This document shows positions 1-5,790 of a DNA stretch of 5,790 nucleotides, piece by piece. Under the pieces are notes generated by a model. The model did not search any database. It was not told the origin of the DNA and saw only the letters and a program-made list of their open reading frames with translations. The stretch's first letter is position 1, and every line of letters starts with the position of its first letter. A program made the translations under genes and the position numbers. This DNA comes from Gammaproteobacteria bacterium UBA5338 (GTDB lineage Bacteria > Pseudomonadota > Gammaproteobacteria > Pseudomonadales > UBA5862): the NCBI GenBank assembly GCA_002408105.1, contig DHQM01000216.1, positions 3,357 to 9,146 of the forward strand, in the 5' to 3' direction.

Positions 1-352
1 CATGATCCAGGGCGGCGGCTTCGACGCCAACATGTCCCAAAAGCCAACCAATGCGCCGGTCGACAATGAAGCCAACAATGGGCTCAAGAATAAGCGCGGC
101 GCCATCGCTATGGCGCGCACCATGGACCCACATTCGGCAACTGCCCAGTTTTTTATCAATGTGAAAGACAACTCGTTTCTTGATTTCAGCGCCGAAACCA
201 CCCAGGGCTGGGGCTACTGCGTGTTCGGCGAGATCAGCAGCGGAATGGACGTTGTGGATGCAATCAAGGCAGTGGACACCCGCAGCCACGGGCCCTATCA
301 GGACGTCCCGGTCGAGACCGTCGTCATCGAGAAAGTGGTGATTGACGACTGA
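1..352 (+). CDS. ppiB: Peptidyl-prolyl cis-trans isomerase, PpiB-type cyclophilin (5' partial)
   Basis: Cyclophilins catalyse cis-trans isomerisation of X-Pro peptide bonds during protein folding; the PpiB type is cytoplasmic. The reading frame is open to the left edge, so the start is outside the window. The visible 116 residues begin at the conserved MIQGGGF segment, which lies near residue 49 of the 164-residue E. coli PpiB (from memory), so about 48 residues are missing, including the catalytic arginine of the FHR motif. Visible landmarks are [12 protein letters not shown] (fragment residues 22-33), AMART (36-40), the core SATAQFFIN (45-53) and [10 protein letters not shown] (68-77) with the active-site tryptophan. 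The QGWGYCVF version of this loop fits cytoplasmic PpiB better than periplasmic PpiA. The gene ends in TGA, 24 bases before lpxH on the same strand, so the two are probably one transcript. The family call is very secure; the missing N-terminus prevents checking for a signal peptide. Confidence 0.95.
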   Translation, partial: MIQGGGFDANMSQKPTNAPVDNEANNGLKNKRGAIAMARTMDPHSATAQFFINVKDNSFLDFSAETTQGWGYCVFGEISSGMDVVDAIKAVDTRSHGPYQDVPVETVVIEKVVIDD

Positions 353-376
353 CACTCGCCTTTCGAGACCAGCACC

Positions 377-1105
377 ATGACCGCGTTGCTGATTTCAGAC
401 CTGCACCTGCAACCGGAGCGCCCCGACATCGCCGCGGCCTTCGAGGATTTTTTGCAGTCGAAGGCTGCTGGCGCCAGCGCGCTCTACATCCTTGGCGACC
501 TGTTCGAAAGCTGGGTCGGCGATGACGATGATGACCCCTTCGTGCTGCGGATGATCGGTGCACTGCGCCAAACAGCAGACCGCGGAACCCAGCTGTTCTT
601 CATGCACGGCAACCGCGATTTCCTGATTGGACAGGGCTTTGCGGAAGTCACCGGTGTCACACTGCTGCCGGATCCGTACCGGACGTGCATCGAAGGACAT
701 GACCTGGTGCTACTGCACGGCGACAGCCTGTGCACGGCCGACAGCGATTACATGGCTTTTCGAGAGGTAGTCCGGGATCCGACCTGGCAGGCGGGTGCGC
801 TCGCCAAACCGCTAAGCGAGCGCCGCGCCATCGCGTCTCAACTGCGCGAGGCGAGCCAAGCCAACAACCAGAACAAGCCGGAAGCGATCATGGACGTGAC
901 CCCCGAGGAAGTTGAGCGGGTGCTCACAGACCAGCGGGTCCGATTGATGGTGCACGGACACACCCACCGCCCCGCCGTGCACCCGCTCGACGTGCAAGGC
1001 CACCCAAGCACCCGGATCGTCCTCGGCGACTGGGACGCGCGCGGTTGGTACCTGCGCATCGACGCATCTGGGCATGCGCTCCTGAACTTTCCGATCGCGC
1101 AGTAA
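377..1105 (+). CDS. lpxH: UDP-2,3-diacylglucosamine diphosphatase LpxH
   Basis: LpxH cleaves UDP-2,3-diacylglucosamine to lipid X and UMP, the fourth step of lipid A synthesis, on the cytoplasmic face of the inner membrane. The 242-residue protein is a calcineurin-like metallophosphoesterase of usual length. Its metal ligands sit where they do in E. coli LpxH: D8 and H10 in SDLHL, D41 in GDLFE, N79 in GNRDF, H114 in LLHGDS, and H195 and H197 in VHGHTHRP. The substrate-capping region with DSDYMAFR (122-129) is also present. The ATG at 377 puts D8 and H10 exactly in register, which supports this start, although the ribosome binding site is weak (a GAGA about 8 bases upstream). An acidic run of five Asp (49-53) follows the GDLFE motif. 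It follows the cyclophilin gene closely and converges on miaE with 28 bases between stop codons. Confidence 0.97.
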   Translation: MTALLISDLHLQPERPDIAAAFEDFLQSKAAGASALYILGDLFESWVGDDDDDPFVLRMIGALRQTADRGTQLFFMHGNRDFLIGQGFAEVTGVTLLPDPYRTCIEGHDLVLLHGDSLCTADSDYMAFREVVRDPTWQAGALAKPLSERRAIASQLREASQANNQNKPEAIMDVTPEEVERVLTDQRVRLMVHGHTHRPAVHPLDVQGHPSTRIVLGDWDARGWYLRIDASGHALLNFPIAQ

Positions 1106-1133
1106 ATCCGGGAGGGGCTTGGGGCTGTCGGGC

Positions 1134-1772
1134 TCAATCGGCCTCGGGCACACCACTGTGAAACCGAAACTGCGCATCCGGCGCAAGTACGAGCGACTGC
1201 TCCACGGCGAGCAGCTCTGCCACCCGGTTCTCAATGCAGCCATCCGCTTCTCGCCGAGCAAGCGCAAGGTAGTCCTCAAAGTGACGGGCTTCCGAGCGCA
1301 ACAAGGAAGCATAGAACCGGGCCAACTCGGCTTCCCCCTGCGATTCCAGCACGGCGACCATGCCGGCAAAGCGTTCACAACTGCGGGCTTCGATGATGGC
1401 GCCGATGATCAGGACATCGGTCAGCCGCTGCGAATCCGCCGAACGGACAGCCGCGTGGAGCCCAGCTGCATAGCGCGCTGCTGAGAGGTGCCGGTGCGCG
1501 ATTCCCCGGCGCGCCATCTGCCCACTGACCTGCTCAAAATGCAACAGCTCCTCGCGAGCCAACGCCGGCAGCGTCGCAACCAAGTCCGCCCGATCTGGAT
1601 ACCGAAACAAGAGGGTAAGTGCGGTGGATGCCGCCTTCTTCTCACAATGGGCATGGTCAAGCAGCAGCGTGTCGATCTGGCGCGCTGCAACGGCGAACCA
1701 GGACTCCGGAGTTGGGCAGAGGAGGAAGGCGCGGACGGCGGCAGCAGGCTCCACAACCGGTGTCGACCTCAT
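1134..1772 (-). CDS. miaE: tRNA 2-methylthio-N6-isopentenyladenosine-37 hydroxylase MiaE
   Basis: MiaE is an O2-dependent non-heme diiron enzyme that hydroxylates the isopentenyl group of (ms2)i6A at position 37 of tRNAs reading UNN codons. The protein has 212 residues and a ferritin-like four-helix pattern with all expected ligands: E44 in DHAHCEKKAAS, E75 and H78 in AREELLHFEQV (ExxH), E128 in GAIIEARSCERF, and E161 and H164 in RSEARHFEDYL (ExxH). The C-terminal FRFHSGVPEAD is also family-typical. The reading frame stays open upstream through tRNA-His and beyond, so I chose the ATG at 1770-1772, about ten residues before the conserved FLLCPTPESW. No clear Shine-Dalgarno precedes it. The start is 58 bases after tRNA-His on the same strand, with no visible promoter of its own, so it is probably transcribed from the tRNA promoter. 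None of the three upstream tRNAs is a MiaE substrate, because none reads a UNN codon. Confidence 0.95.
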   Translation of the reverse strand: MRSTPVVEPAAAVRAFLLCPTPESWFAVAARQIDTLLLDHAHCEKKAASTALTLLFRYPDRADLVATLPALAREELLHFEQVSGQMARRGIAHRHLSAARYAAGLHAAVRSADSQRLTDVLIIGAIIEARSCERFAGMVAVLESQGEAELARFYASLLRSEARHFEDYLALARREADGCIENRVAELLAVEQSLVLAPDAQFRFHSGVPEAD

Positions 1773-1789
1773 TTTGATCAGAAGTGGCC

Positions 1790-1815
1790 GGATCCGGTGC
1801 GGTTCATCCGGATCC
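1790..1815 (-). repeat. Inverted repeat in the tRNA-His/miaE spacer
   Basis: In the 58-base spacer, GGATCCGG and CCGGATCC form a perfect 8-bp stem around a 10-base loop. In the transcript it lies about 17 bases before the miaE start. No run of U follows, so it does not look like an intrinsic terminator. It could mark a processing site that separates tRNA-His from miaE mRNA, or affect miaE translation, since no good ribosome binding site is seen. The 5' part of the plus-strand repeat is itself palindromic (CCGGATCCGG, 1788-1797), so chance cannot be excluded. Confidence 0.5.
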
Positions 1816-1830
1816 TCGGGGGTGAGCAAA

Positions 1831-1907
1831 TGGGGTGGACGATGGGGATCGAACCCACGACCGCAGGAATCACAATCCTGAGCTCTACCAACTGAGCTAC
1901 GCCCACC
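1831..1907 (-). tRNA. tRNA-His (anticodon GUG)
   Basis: The reverse complement folds as a complete tRNA with anticodon GTG at 1871-1873 in the loop TTGTGAT. It has the D-arm AGCTCAGTTGGTAGAGC, the T-arm GTGGGTTCGATCCCAT (GTTCGAT loop) and an encoded CCA end (1831-1833). The histidine-specific extra G(-1) is encoded at 1907 and pairs with C73, the identity element for histidyl-tRNA synthetase. The acceptor stem is closed except for one G-U pair. It is the last tRNA of the operon, 18 bases after tRNA-Arg. Confidence 0.98.
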
Positions 1908-1925
1908 ATTGAACTTGCCTGGGCC

Positions 1926-2002
<77 letters not shown>

Positions 2003-2067
2003 GTATGGCAGCCACCACGGCGACATTGCCTGAGCCTGTCGACCAGCGCCCCACCCATTGAAGGAGA

Positions 2068-2144
2068 TGGTCGGGGTAGAGAGATTCGAACTCCCGACAT
2101 CCTGCTCCCAAAGCAGGCGCGCTACCAGACTGCGCTATACCCCG
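2068..2144 (-). tRNA. tRNA-Pro (anticodon UGG)
   Basis: This is a complete 77-base cloverleaf. The acceptor arms CGGGGTA and TACCCCG pair perfectly, followed by A73 and an encoded CCA (2068-2070). The anticodon TGG lies at 2108-2110 in the loop TTTGGGA, with stems CTGCT and AGCAG. The D-arm AGCGCAGTCTGGTAGCGC and the unusual C1-G72 first pair match bacterial initiator-proximal tRNA-Pro sequences such as E. coli proM, as I recall them. It is the first gene after the promoter, and 65 bases separate it from tRNA-Arg. Confidence 0.98.
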
Positions 2145-2179
2145 GATGGTAAATACGTACGGGCCTTCAGGAGGCGGGG

Positions 2180-2208
2180 ATGATACGCACCCCAAAATGT
2201 ACCGTCAA
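2180..2208 (-). promoter_or_regulatory. Sigma70 promoter of the tRNA-Pro-Arg-His operon, stringent type
   Basis: Reading the minus strand, TTGACG (2208-2203; five of six to the -35 consensus) is followed by exactly 17 bases and TATCAT (2185-2180; five of six to the -10 consensus). The next bases, CCCCGCC, form the GC-rich discriminator typical of rRNA and tRNA promoters repressed by ppGpp and DksA. The predicted start near 2173 leaves a leader of about 28 bases before tRNA-Pro. The two hexamers, ideal spacing and placement make this a strong call. Stringent control is inferred from the discriminator alone. Confidence 0.85.
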
Positions 2209-2260
2209 CCGATAATGCCCGGGTTGCCGGTATTGAATGCACAACCTCCCGGTGTCTATG

Positions 2261-2280
2261 GCGGGTGTTTTCAACCCCGC
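2261..2280. repeat. Small imperfect hairpin between the terminator and the tRNA promoter
   Basis: On the plus strand GCGGG, a bulged T, GTT, a TTC loop, AAC and CCCGC form 5 + 3 base pairs. It lies about 30 bases beyond the strong hairpin that follows the PstS-like gene and about 50 bases before the tRNA -35 element. It has no U-run on either strand. It may be a second, weaker stop or RNA-stabilising structure, or chance in GC-rich sequence. Confidence 0.3.
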
Positions 2281-2307
2281 CCGTGGAGGTCGCATGACCA
2301 TCAACAG

Positions 2308-2339
2308 CGAGCCCCGGAGCCTTTTGGCTCCGGGGCTCG
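2308..2339 (-). terminator. Perfect 14-bp hairpin ending the MCP-porin-PstS-like operon
   Basis: CGAGCCCCGGAGCC (2308-2321) and its exact complement GGCTCCGGGGCTCG (2326-2339) flank a TTTT loop. The structure begins 22 bases past the PstS-like stop codon, the normal place for a transcript end. Neither strand has a following T-run (minus continues CTGTTGATGG), so it is not a canonical intrinsic terminator. It may stop polymerase inefficiently, mark a Rho-dependent 3' end, or protect the mRNA from exonucleases. It also stands between this operon and the tRNA promoter on the same strand. Confidence 0.65.
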
Positions 2340-2361
2340 GTCAACCCAGGGCGAATGCCAT

Positions 2362-2790
2362 TCAGTTGACGGTCAACACCACCTTCACGTCGCCAGTTAC
2401 GGCGCTCGAATCAACGTAGCCGATGGCAGTCGGGTCCGCGGCAACGGCACTGATGACGTCCGCGTCGCTGGCAACCGTCCGCGGCGGCTGACCCTTGCCC
2501 GTGAACACAAGCCGAGACCAATAGCTCTTGAGCTGTCCTGCATCCTTGCTGGTGACCTTGGCATGAAACTCGTCGCGCGAAGCATCGCCCTCAGCAAGGT
2601 CGATGGGGGTGGCGGCGGCCCCACCCGGAAACTTGCTTGCTTTGCCGAGAAAGAGCTTGGCCACTTCACCTGCATCCAGGACAGCAGCATTGCTTGGGTG
2701 CACGACCACAGCCACCTCGGCCTGAGCAAATCCCACGCCGCAGCTCAGTACAGCCGCACTCGCCATGACCTTCAAATTCTTAAATCGCAT
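2362..2790 (-). CDS. Small secreted PstS-like phosphate-binding-family protein
   Basis: The 142-residue precursor has an N-terminal signal sequence (RFKNLK, a hydrophobic stretch, then AQA before E25), so the mature protein is probably periplasmic with about 118 residues. A lipoprotein cut at C17 is less likely because VLSC is a poor lipobox. The mature part resembles PstS-like binding proteins (the PBP_like family in my judgement): VAKLFLGK (43-50), FPGG (54-57), a D-x-x-x-x-D-x-S-R-D-x-F stretch (64-75), YWSRLVFTGKGQPP (90-103) and AIGYVDSS (122-129). Full PstS proteins exceed 300 residues, so this is less than half the size and may be one lobe. A near-perfect Shine-Dalgarno overlaps the porin stop and sets this start. 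No permease or ATPase gene is adjacent, so a direct part in an ABC importer is doubtful. Phosphate as the ligand is only a family label. Confidence 0.85.
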   Translation of the reverse strand: MRFKNLKVMASAAVLSCGVGFAQAEVAVVVHPSNAAVLDAGEVAKLFLGKASKFPGGAAATPIDLAEGDASRDEFHAKVTSKDAGQLKSYWSRLVFTGKGQPPRTVASDADVISAVAADPTAIGYVDSSAVTGDVKVVLTVN

Positions 2791-2797
2791 TTCAAGG

Positions 2798-2805
2798 CCT
2801 CCTTA
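2798..2805 (-). promoter_or_regulatory. Ribosome binding site of the PstS-like gene overlapping the porin stop
   Basis: The minus strand reads TAAGGAGG, in which the porin stop codon TAA runs straight into AGGAGG. GGAGG lies 7 bases before the ATG at 2788-2790. It is the best Shine-Dalgarno in the window. Its fusion with the stop codon suggests coupled or re-initiating translation of the PstS-like gene, with strong expression relative to the porin. Confidence 0.85.
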
Positions 2806-4002
2806 AAATACTGCGTCGACGACAAAGCTGACGAGGTTGGCGCTGTCGTCATCGGGCATCGAATCAAACAGGCCCTTGCCGTCCTTGAGGTCATACAGGT
2901 GGGTCACTTCGAATTTGATCGCAGCGCCAGGAAGGAACTCGTAGCGCACGCCGGCGGTGACCGACTTCTGTTGCTCTTCGAACATCGCATTGACGCCTGC
3001 GAGCACTGGAGCCGGGAGTCCCAGTTCGCCTCTGTCGTCGTCCACATCGTTGACTTGTGCCCACGTGAGGTGTGGCATCCAATCGCCGAATCGCCTACCC
3101 GCCATCACGTACATGGAGTCCGGATCACCGAGCCAGAAGTCCAGCTTCAGACTGGTGACCTCACTCATTACCAACCAGTCGCCGTTGTCGTAGATCAGCC
3201 CGACCCCCATGAAGGCGGTGTCTGCGTCCTCTACGGCAGGCAGAAAAAATCCGCCACCCAAATCGATCGGATCTTCGACGCTGATGTTCACATGGGTGTA
3301 ACCTGCACGCAGGGTCCAATTCTCGTACACACCGGTCAAACTGAGGCTGATCAGGTCATCCAATTGGGCAACCACCACGCCGTCCTGGGTGTTCTCGCCC
3401 CAAAACAGCTGAAATGTGGTGTCCCAGGAGCCCAGCGCAAAGTCATACAACAGGCCGAAGCCATCGTAGGTGTTGTCGCCGGTTACACTGTAGACCTCTT
3501 CGGGCGGTGCAACCCAGGGGTAGGCGTAGCCGACTTCCAGATACTCAGACAACAGATAGAAGGGGGCACGTTGGCGTCCGAGGCGCAGTTGCAGCGCATC
3601 GTTGGCCTGATAACGCAGGTACGCCCATTCGGTTTCTACATCCCACTCTTCATCACCCCGGCCCACAAATTGGGCGATTGCGTCGAGGTTATCGCTTACG
3701 GCGAAGGTCATCTGTACGCCCACGCGCGAACGCACGCCGAAGCTGTTGTCGTCGTGCAGTTCTGATTCAGCGTAGGTCACGTCTTGATCGGACCTTGCAA
3801 CGCCTGCTGAAATGAAACCATTGATCTGCAGCCGGTCGCTCGTACGATCAACCTTCTCTGCCAAAGCGGCGTGCTTTCGCTCCAGTTCTTGAAATGCAGA
3901 TTCATCGACTGCAGAGGCTTGCAGTGAGAAGCACAGGCCCGCAGTGCCGAGCACCGCTGCGGCCTTGCAAGGTACCCACTTCGGATTGGTTGGGTTGGTC
4001 AT
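2803..4002 (-). CDS. Outer-membrane beta-barrel porin with N-terminal coiled coil
   Basis: The 399-residue precursor has a signal peptide (about residues 1-31, cut after ASA). A charged helical stretch follows (about 34-58, FQELERKHAALAEKV), which could form a trimeric coiled coil near the peptidoglycan. The rest alternates in beta-strand fashion with many aromatic residues: LQINGFISAGVAR opens the barrel, LRLGRQRAPFYLLSEY (about 139-154) resembles a strand and constriction loop of gammaproteobacterial porins, and the chain ends SFVVDAVF with the C-terminal Phe that the Bam machinery recognises. Acidic loops are frequent (DDDRGEL, PDDDS). The start has GGAG 11 bases upstream. It lies 77 bases after the MCP gene and 12 bases before the PstS-like gene, on the same strand. 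It probably passes small solutes; specificity cannot be read from the sequence. The porin class is clear, the subfamily is not. Confidence 0.88.
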   Translation of the reverse strand: MTNPTNPKWVPCKAAAVLGTAGLCFSLQASAVDESAFQELERKHAALAEKVDRTSDRLQINGFISAGVARSDQDVTYAESELHDDNSFGVRSRVGVQMTFAVSDNLDAIAQFVGRGDEEWDVETEWAYLRYQANDALQLRLGRQRAPFYLLSEYLEVGYAYPWVAPPEEVYSVTGDNTYDGFGLLYDFALGSWDTTFQLFWGENTQDGVVVAQLDDLISLSLTGVYENWTLRAGYTHVNISVEDPIDLGGGFFLPAVEDADTAFMGVGLIYDNGDWLVMSEVTSLKLDFWLGDPDSMYVMAGRRFGDWMPHLTWAQVNDVDDDRGELGLPAPVLAGVNAMFEEQQKSVTAGVRYEFLPGAAIKFEVTHLYDLKDGKGLFDSMPDDDSANLVSFVVDAVF

Positions 4003-4035
4003 ACTAAGGGGTTCTCCATTGGTTTGATTCCTTTA

Positions 4036-4045
4036 CTCGGCCGAG
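4036..4045. repeat. 10-bp palindrome between MCP and porin genes
   Basis: CTCGGCCGAG is a perfect palindrome in the 77-base gap between the MCP stop and the porin start, about 34 bases before the porin ATG. It could be a protein-binding site or a small RNA hairpin. I see no convincing -35/-10 pair around it, so I cannot tell whether the porin has its own promoter. Chance is possible in GC-rich DNA. Confidence 0.3.
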
Positions 4046-4079
4046 GTCTACTTGTGGCCGTGGGTTAGAATGTGTTTAC

Positions 4080-5702
4080 TCAAACTTTAAATTGGTTGCC
4101 CACCCGCGCGAGCATGTGAGAGAGCTTGTCAATCGCTTCGCTCAATTCGGATACGCTGGCAGAACAGTTCACAAAGCGTTCTGCCGAATCACGCATCACA
4201 ATCACGTTGCTTTGGATCTGCTCGGATGTCCGTTGCTGTTCTTCGGTCGCGGTGGCAATTTGGGTGTTCATTTCGGAGATGGACTCAACCTTGTCGGTGA
4301 TCGAGTGCAGTGTGTTTCCGGTCTTTTCCGCACTGCTCACACTCGCCGCGGCACTTTCCTGACCTGACCCCATGACCGACACAGCAGACCTGGCAGCAGC
4401 CTGCAAAGTTTCGATGACTTTCTGAATCTCTTGCGTGGACTCCTGCGTCCGCGAAGCGAGGGTGCGCACCTCATCTGCGACAACAGCAAAACCTCGCCCG
4501 TGTTCGCCTGCCCTGGCCGCCTCGATCGCAGCGTTCAAGGCAAGCAGGTTGGTCTGCTCGGCAATGCTCTTAATCACATCCAGGATGGTCCCAACGTTCT
4601 CGGTGTCTTTCTCGAGTTGCTGGATGACCCCCGCTGCGTTTTCGACTTCTCCCGCGAGGTGGTTGATCGAGGTCACTGTCTGGGCAACGACCACACTGCC
4701 CTCTTTCGCGTCAGCGTCCGCCTCAGTGGCGGCATCAGCCGCGGAAGCCGCGTGCATGGCCACCTGTCTCACGGTTTCGAGCATCTCTTCGATGGACTGG
4801 GTGACGTGCACAGAAATGTCGCTTTGCTCGTTGGCCATGCGACTGGTTTCTTCGGTAACACCACCGAGTTGCTGGGAGACCTGTGTAAGCTGGGGAATCA
4901 CGCTGACGACGTCTCCAATCGCATGATTCAATTTTTCCACGAACAGGTTGAACCAATGCACGACCTGACCGATCTCATCACGGGACGACGCGGGAATTCT
5001 TCGGGTCAGATCGCCTTCACCCTCGGCAATGTCCTGAAGACTCGCGATTACGGCCTGCAAGTTGCGGGTGATCAAGCCAGTAACAACCGTCGCAGTGACG
5101 ACGAGAAACGCCACGGTCGCTACAACGATGATCAACCCAAGAGTCAGGACTTGCTCGGAGTCGGAGGACGCAGCGGCAATGGTATTGGAAAAGCTGTCGT
5201 GGCTGGATTTGCGAAACTCTTGCAAGGCACCGGTGAATGCCTCTTGCGCCTCGTTCATGCGCAGTACCGCTGGCGCAATCGCGGCAGGATCAAGGGTTCC
5301 TTCGATCATTCCTAGAGAGACCCGTTCGGCCTGGGCTTGGTAGTCCCGTGCCAAGGATTCTATGACCCGAAGTTCGGCAGACGCCGAGGGCATCAGCTCG
5401 CCCTGGCGAGATAGGTTGCCAAGAATCACCGCAAAGCGTTCACTGGCAACATCGACCAGGTCACGCTCTCCCATGCTCACTGCAGATTTGTATGACTCAT
5501 CAATGCGCTCAAGAATATTGAGGTTCGAGCTGGCCATGTCCAGCACTGGAAAGTACGACTCTTCGATCGCATGCAATCGATCTGCGTTTCGACTGTTGAC
5601 CTGGTAATTGAGGCCCAGGTATACCGCATAACCGACGATGGCCACCGCCGGAATCACTAATATTTTCAGCCTGAGCGACAGGTTTCTGAACCAGTCCAAC
5701 AT
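4080..5702 (-). CDS. Methyl-accepting chemotaxis protein with helical periplasmic sensor domain
   Basis: The 540-residue protein is a transmembrane chemoreceptor that would control CheA through CheW. The layout is: short cytoplasmic N-terminus, TM1 (about 12-32), a roughly 150-residue mostly helical periplasmic domain (33-184) of four-helix-bundle type, TM2 (185-211), a HAMP domain (about 208-261, with GEGDLTRRI and [11 protein letters not shown]), and a long coiled-coil signalling domain. The hairpin tip is nearly invariant: [37 protein letters not shown] spans 377-413. Adaptation regions with Gln/Glu pairs flank it. The C-terminus (NQFKV) lacks the NWETF-type CheR/CheB tether. GGAG 9 bases before the ATG supports this start. 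I do not recognise the ligand domain as a named family, so the stimulus is unknown. It is the first of three co-directional genes with a porin and a PstS-like protein. Non-chemotactic output, such as pilus motility, is also possible. Confidence 0.95.
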   Translation of the reverse strand: MLDWFRNLSLRLKILVIPAVAIVGYAVYLGLNYQVNSRNADRLHAIEESYFPVLDMASSNLNILERIDESYKSAVSMGERDLVDVASERFAVILGNLSRQGELMPSASAELRVIESLARDYQAQAERVSLGMIEGTLDPAAIAPAVLRMNEAQEAFTGALQEFRKSSHDSFSNTIAAASSDSEQVLTLGLIIVVATVAFLVVTATVVTGLITRNLQAVIASLQDIAEGEGDLTRRIPASSRDEIGQVVHWFNLFVEKLNHAIGDVVSVIPQLTQVSQQLGGVTEETSRMANEQSDISVHVTQSIEEMLETVRQVAMHAASAADAATEADADAKEGSVVVAQTVTSINHLAGEVENAAGVIQQLEKDTENVGTILDVIKSIAEQTNLLALNAAIEAARAGEHGRGFAVVADEVRTLASRTQESTQEIQKVIETLQAAARSAVSVMGSGQESAAASVSSAEKTGNTLHSITDKVESISEMNTQIATATEEQQRTSEQIQSNVIVMRDSAERFVNCSASVSELSEAIDKLSHMLARVGNQFKV

Positions 5703-5762
5703 TGTGTGTGTCTCCGTGTTCCGGGGCGCTGCACCCCGTTTTCAATACAAGCCCCTGCACAT

Positions 5763-5779
5763 CTTCATGAAGTCTAGAC
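5763..5779. promoter_or_regulatory. Two abutting palindromes upstream of the MCP gene, possible operator
   Basis: CTTCATGAAG (5763-5772) and GTCTAGAC (5772-5779) are both perfect palindromes sharing one base, about 61-77 bases before the MCP ATG. This is a suitable distance for a regulator binding near the promoter. The only candidate core promoter nearby is weak (TTCATG, 18 bases, TATTGA on the minus strand), and no sigma28 or sigma54 signature is seen. The remaining leader holds a small CGGGG/CCCCG hairpin around 5721-5737. Confidence 0.3.
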
Positions 5780-5790
5780 CTGTTTTTCCG

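Noticed and set aside
2294..2419. Small plus-strand open frame of 41 codons with GGAGG just upstream
   Set aside because: It runs through the 14-bp hairpin and antisense into the end of the PstS-like gene, GGAGG is only 4 bases from the ATG, and no promoter is visible. Probably chance.
2146..3765. Long plus-strand open frame of 539 codons opposite the porin and PstS-like genes
   Set aside because: It starts at the tRNA-Pro end, runs through the tRNA promoter and hairpin, and is antisense to two well-supported genes with signal peptides and family motifs. Its translation shows no family motifs and looks like an antisense shadow in GC-rich DNA.
4083..4092. TAAAGTTT at the MCP C-terminus, an exact match to the sigma28 -35 element, as a flagellar promoter for the porin
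   Set aside because: After 11 bases the sequence is TTCTAACC, which does not match the GCCGATAA -10 element. The match lies in coding sequence and is probably chance.
4431..5315. Plus-strand open frame of 294 codons opposite the MCP gene
   Set aside because: It is antisense to the invariant signalling tip, HAMP and second membrane segment of the receptor and shows no family features of its own.

Overview
The window looks like a chromosomal segment of a moderately GC-rich gammaproteobacterium. It carries LpxH, the enzyme beta- and gammaproteobacteria use for the fourth lipid A step, the diiron tRNA hydroxylase MiaE, and three tRNA genes with encoded CCA ends and gammaproteobacterial sequence. 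I cannot name a genus. There are no transposases, phage genes, CRISPR arrays or obvious broken genes, and coding density is high.

Left part (1-1105, plus strand): the C-terminal two thirds of a PpiB-type cyclophilin, cut by the window edge, then a complete lpxH 24 bases downstream. The pair is probably co-transcribed and is ordinary housekeeping.

Middle part (1134-2208, minus strand): a well-formed sigma70 promoter with a 17-base spacer and a GC-rich discriminator drives tRNA-Pro(UGG), tRNA-Arg(UCU) and tRNA-His(GUG). A complete miaE starts 58 bases after the last tRNA. I see no separate promoter and no U-rich terminator in between, so miaE is probably read from the tRNA promoter. It converges on lpxH with only 28 bases between the stop codons.

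Right part (2308-5790, minus strand): three co-directional genes. In transcription order they are a methyl-accepting chemotaxis protein with a helical periplasmic domain, an outer-membrane beta-barrel porin with a short N-terminal coiled coil, and a very small secreted PstS-like binding protein. The last gene starts 12 bases after the porin and has a near-perfect Shine-Dalgarno sequence touching the porin stop codon. The group ends in a perfect 14-bp hairpin. A sensor, an outer-membrane channel and a periplasmic binding protein without any permease form the most interesting unit here. A plausible reading is that the binding protein delivers a ligand that entered through the porin to the receptor, but this is inference from gene order only.

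No stretch longer than 300 bases lacks a gene. The largest gap (2145-2361) holds the tRNA promoter and two hairpins.
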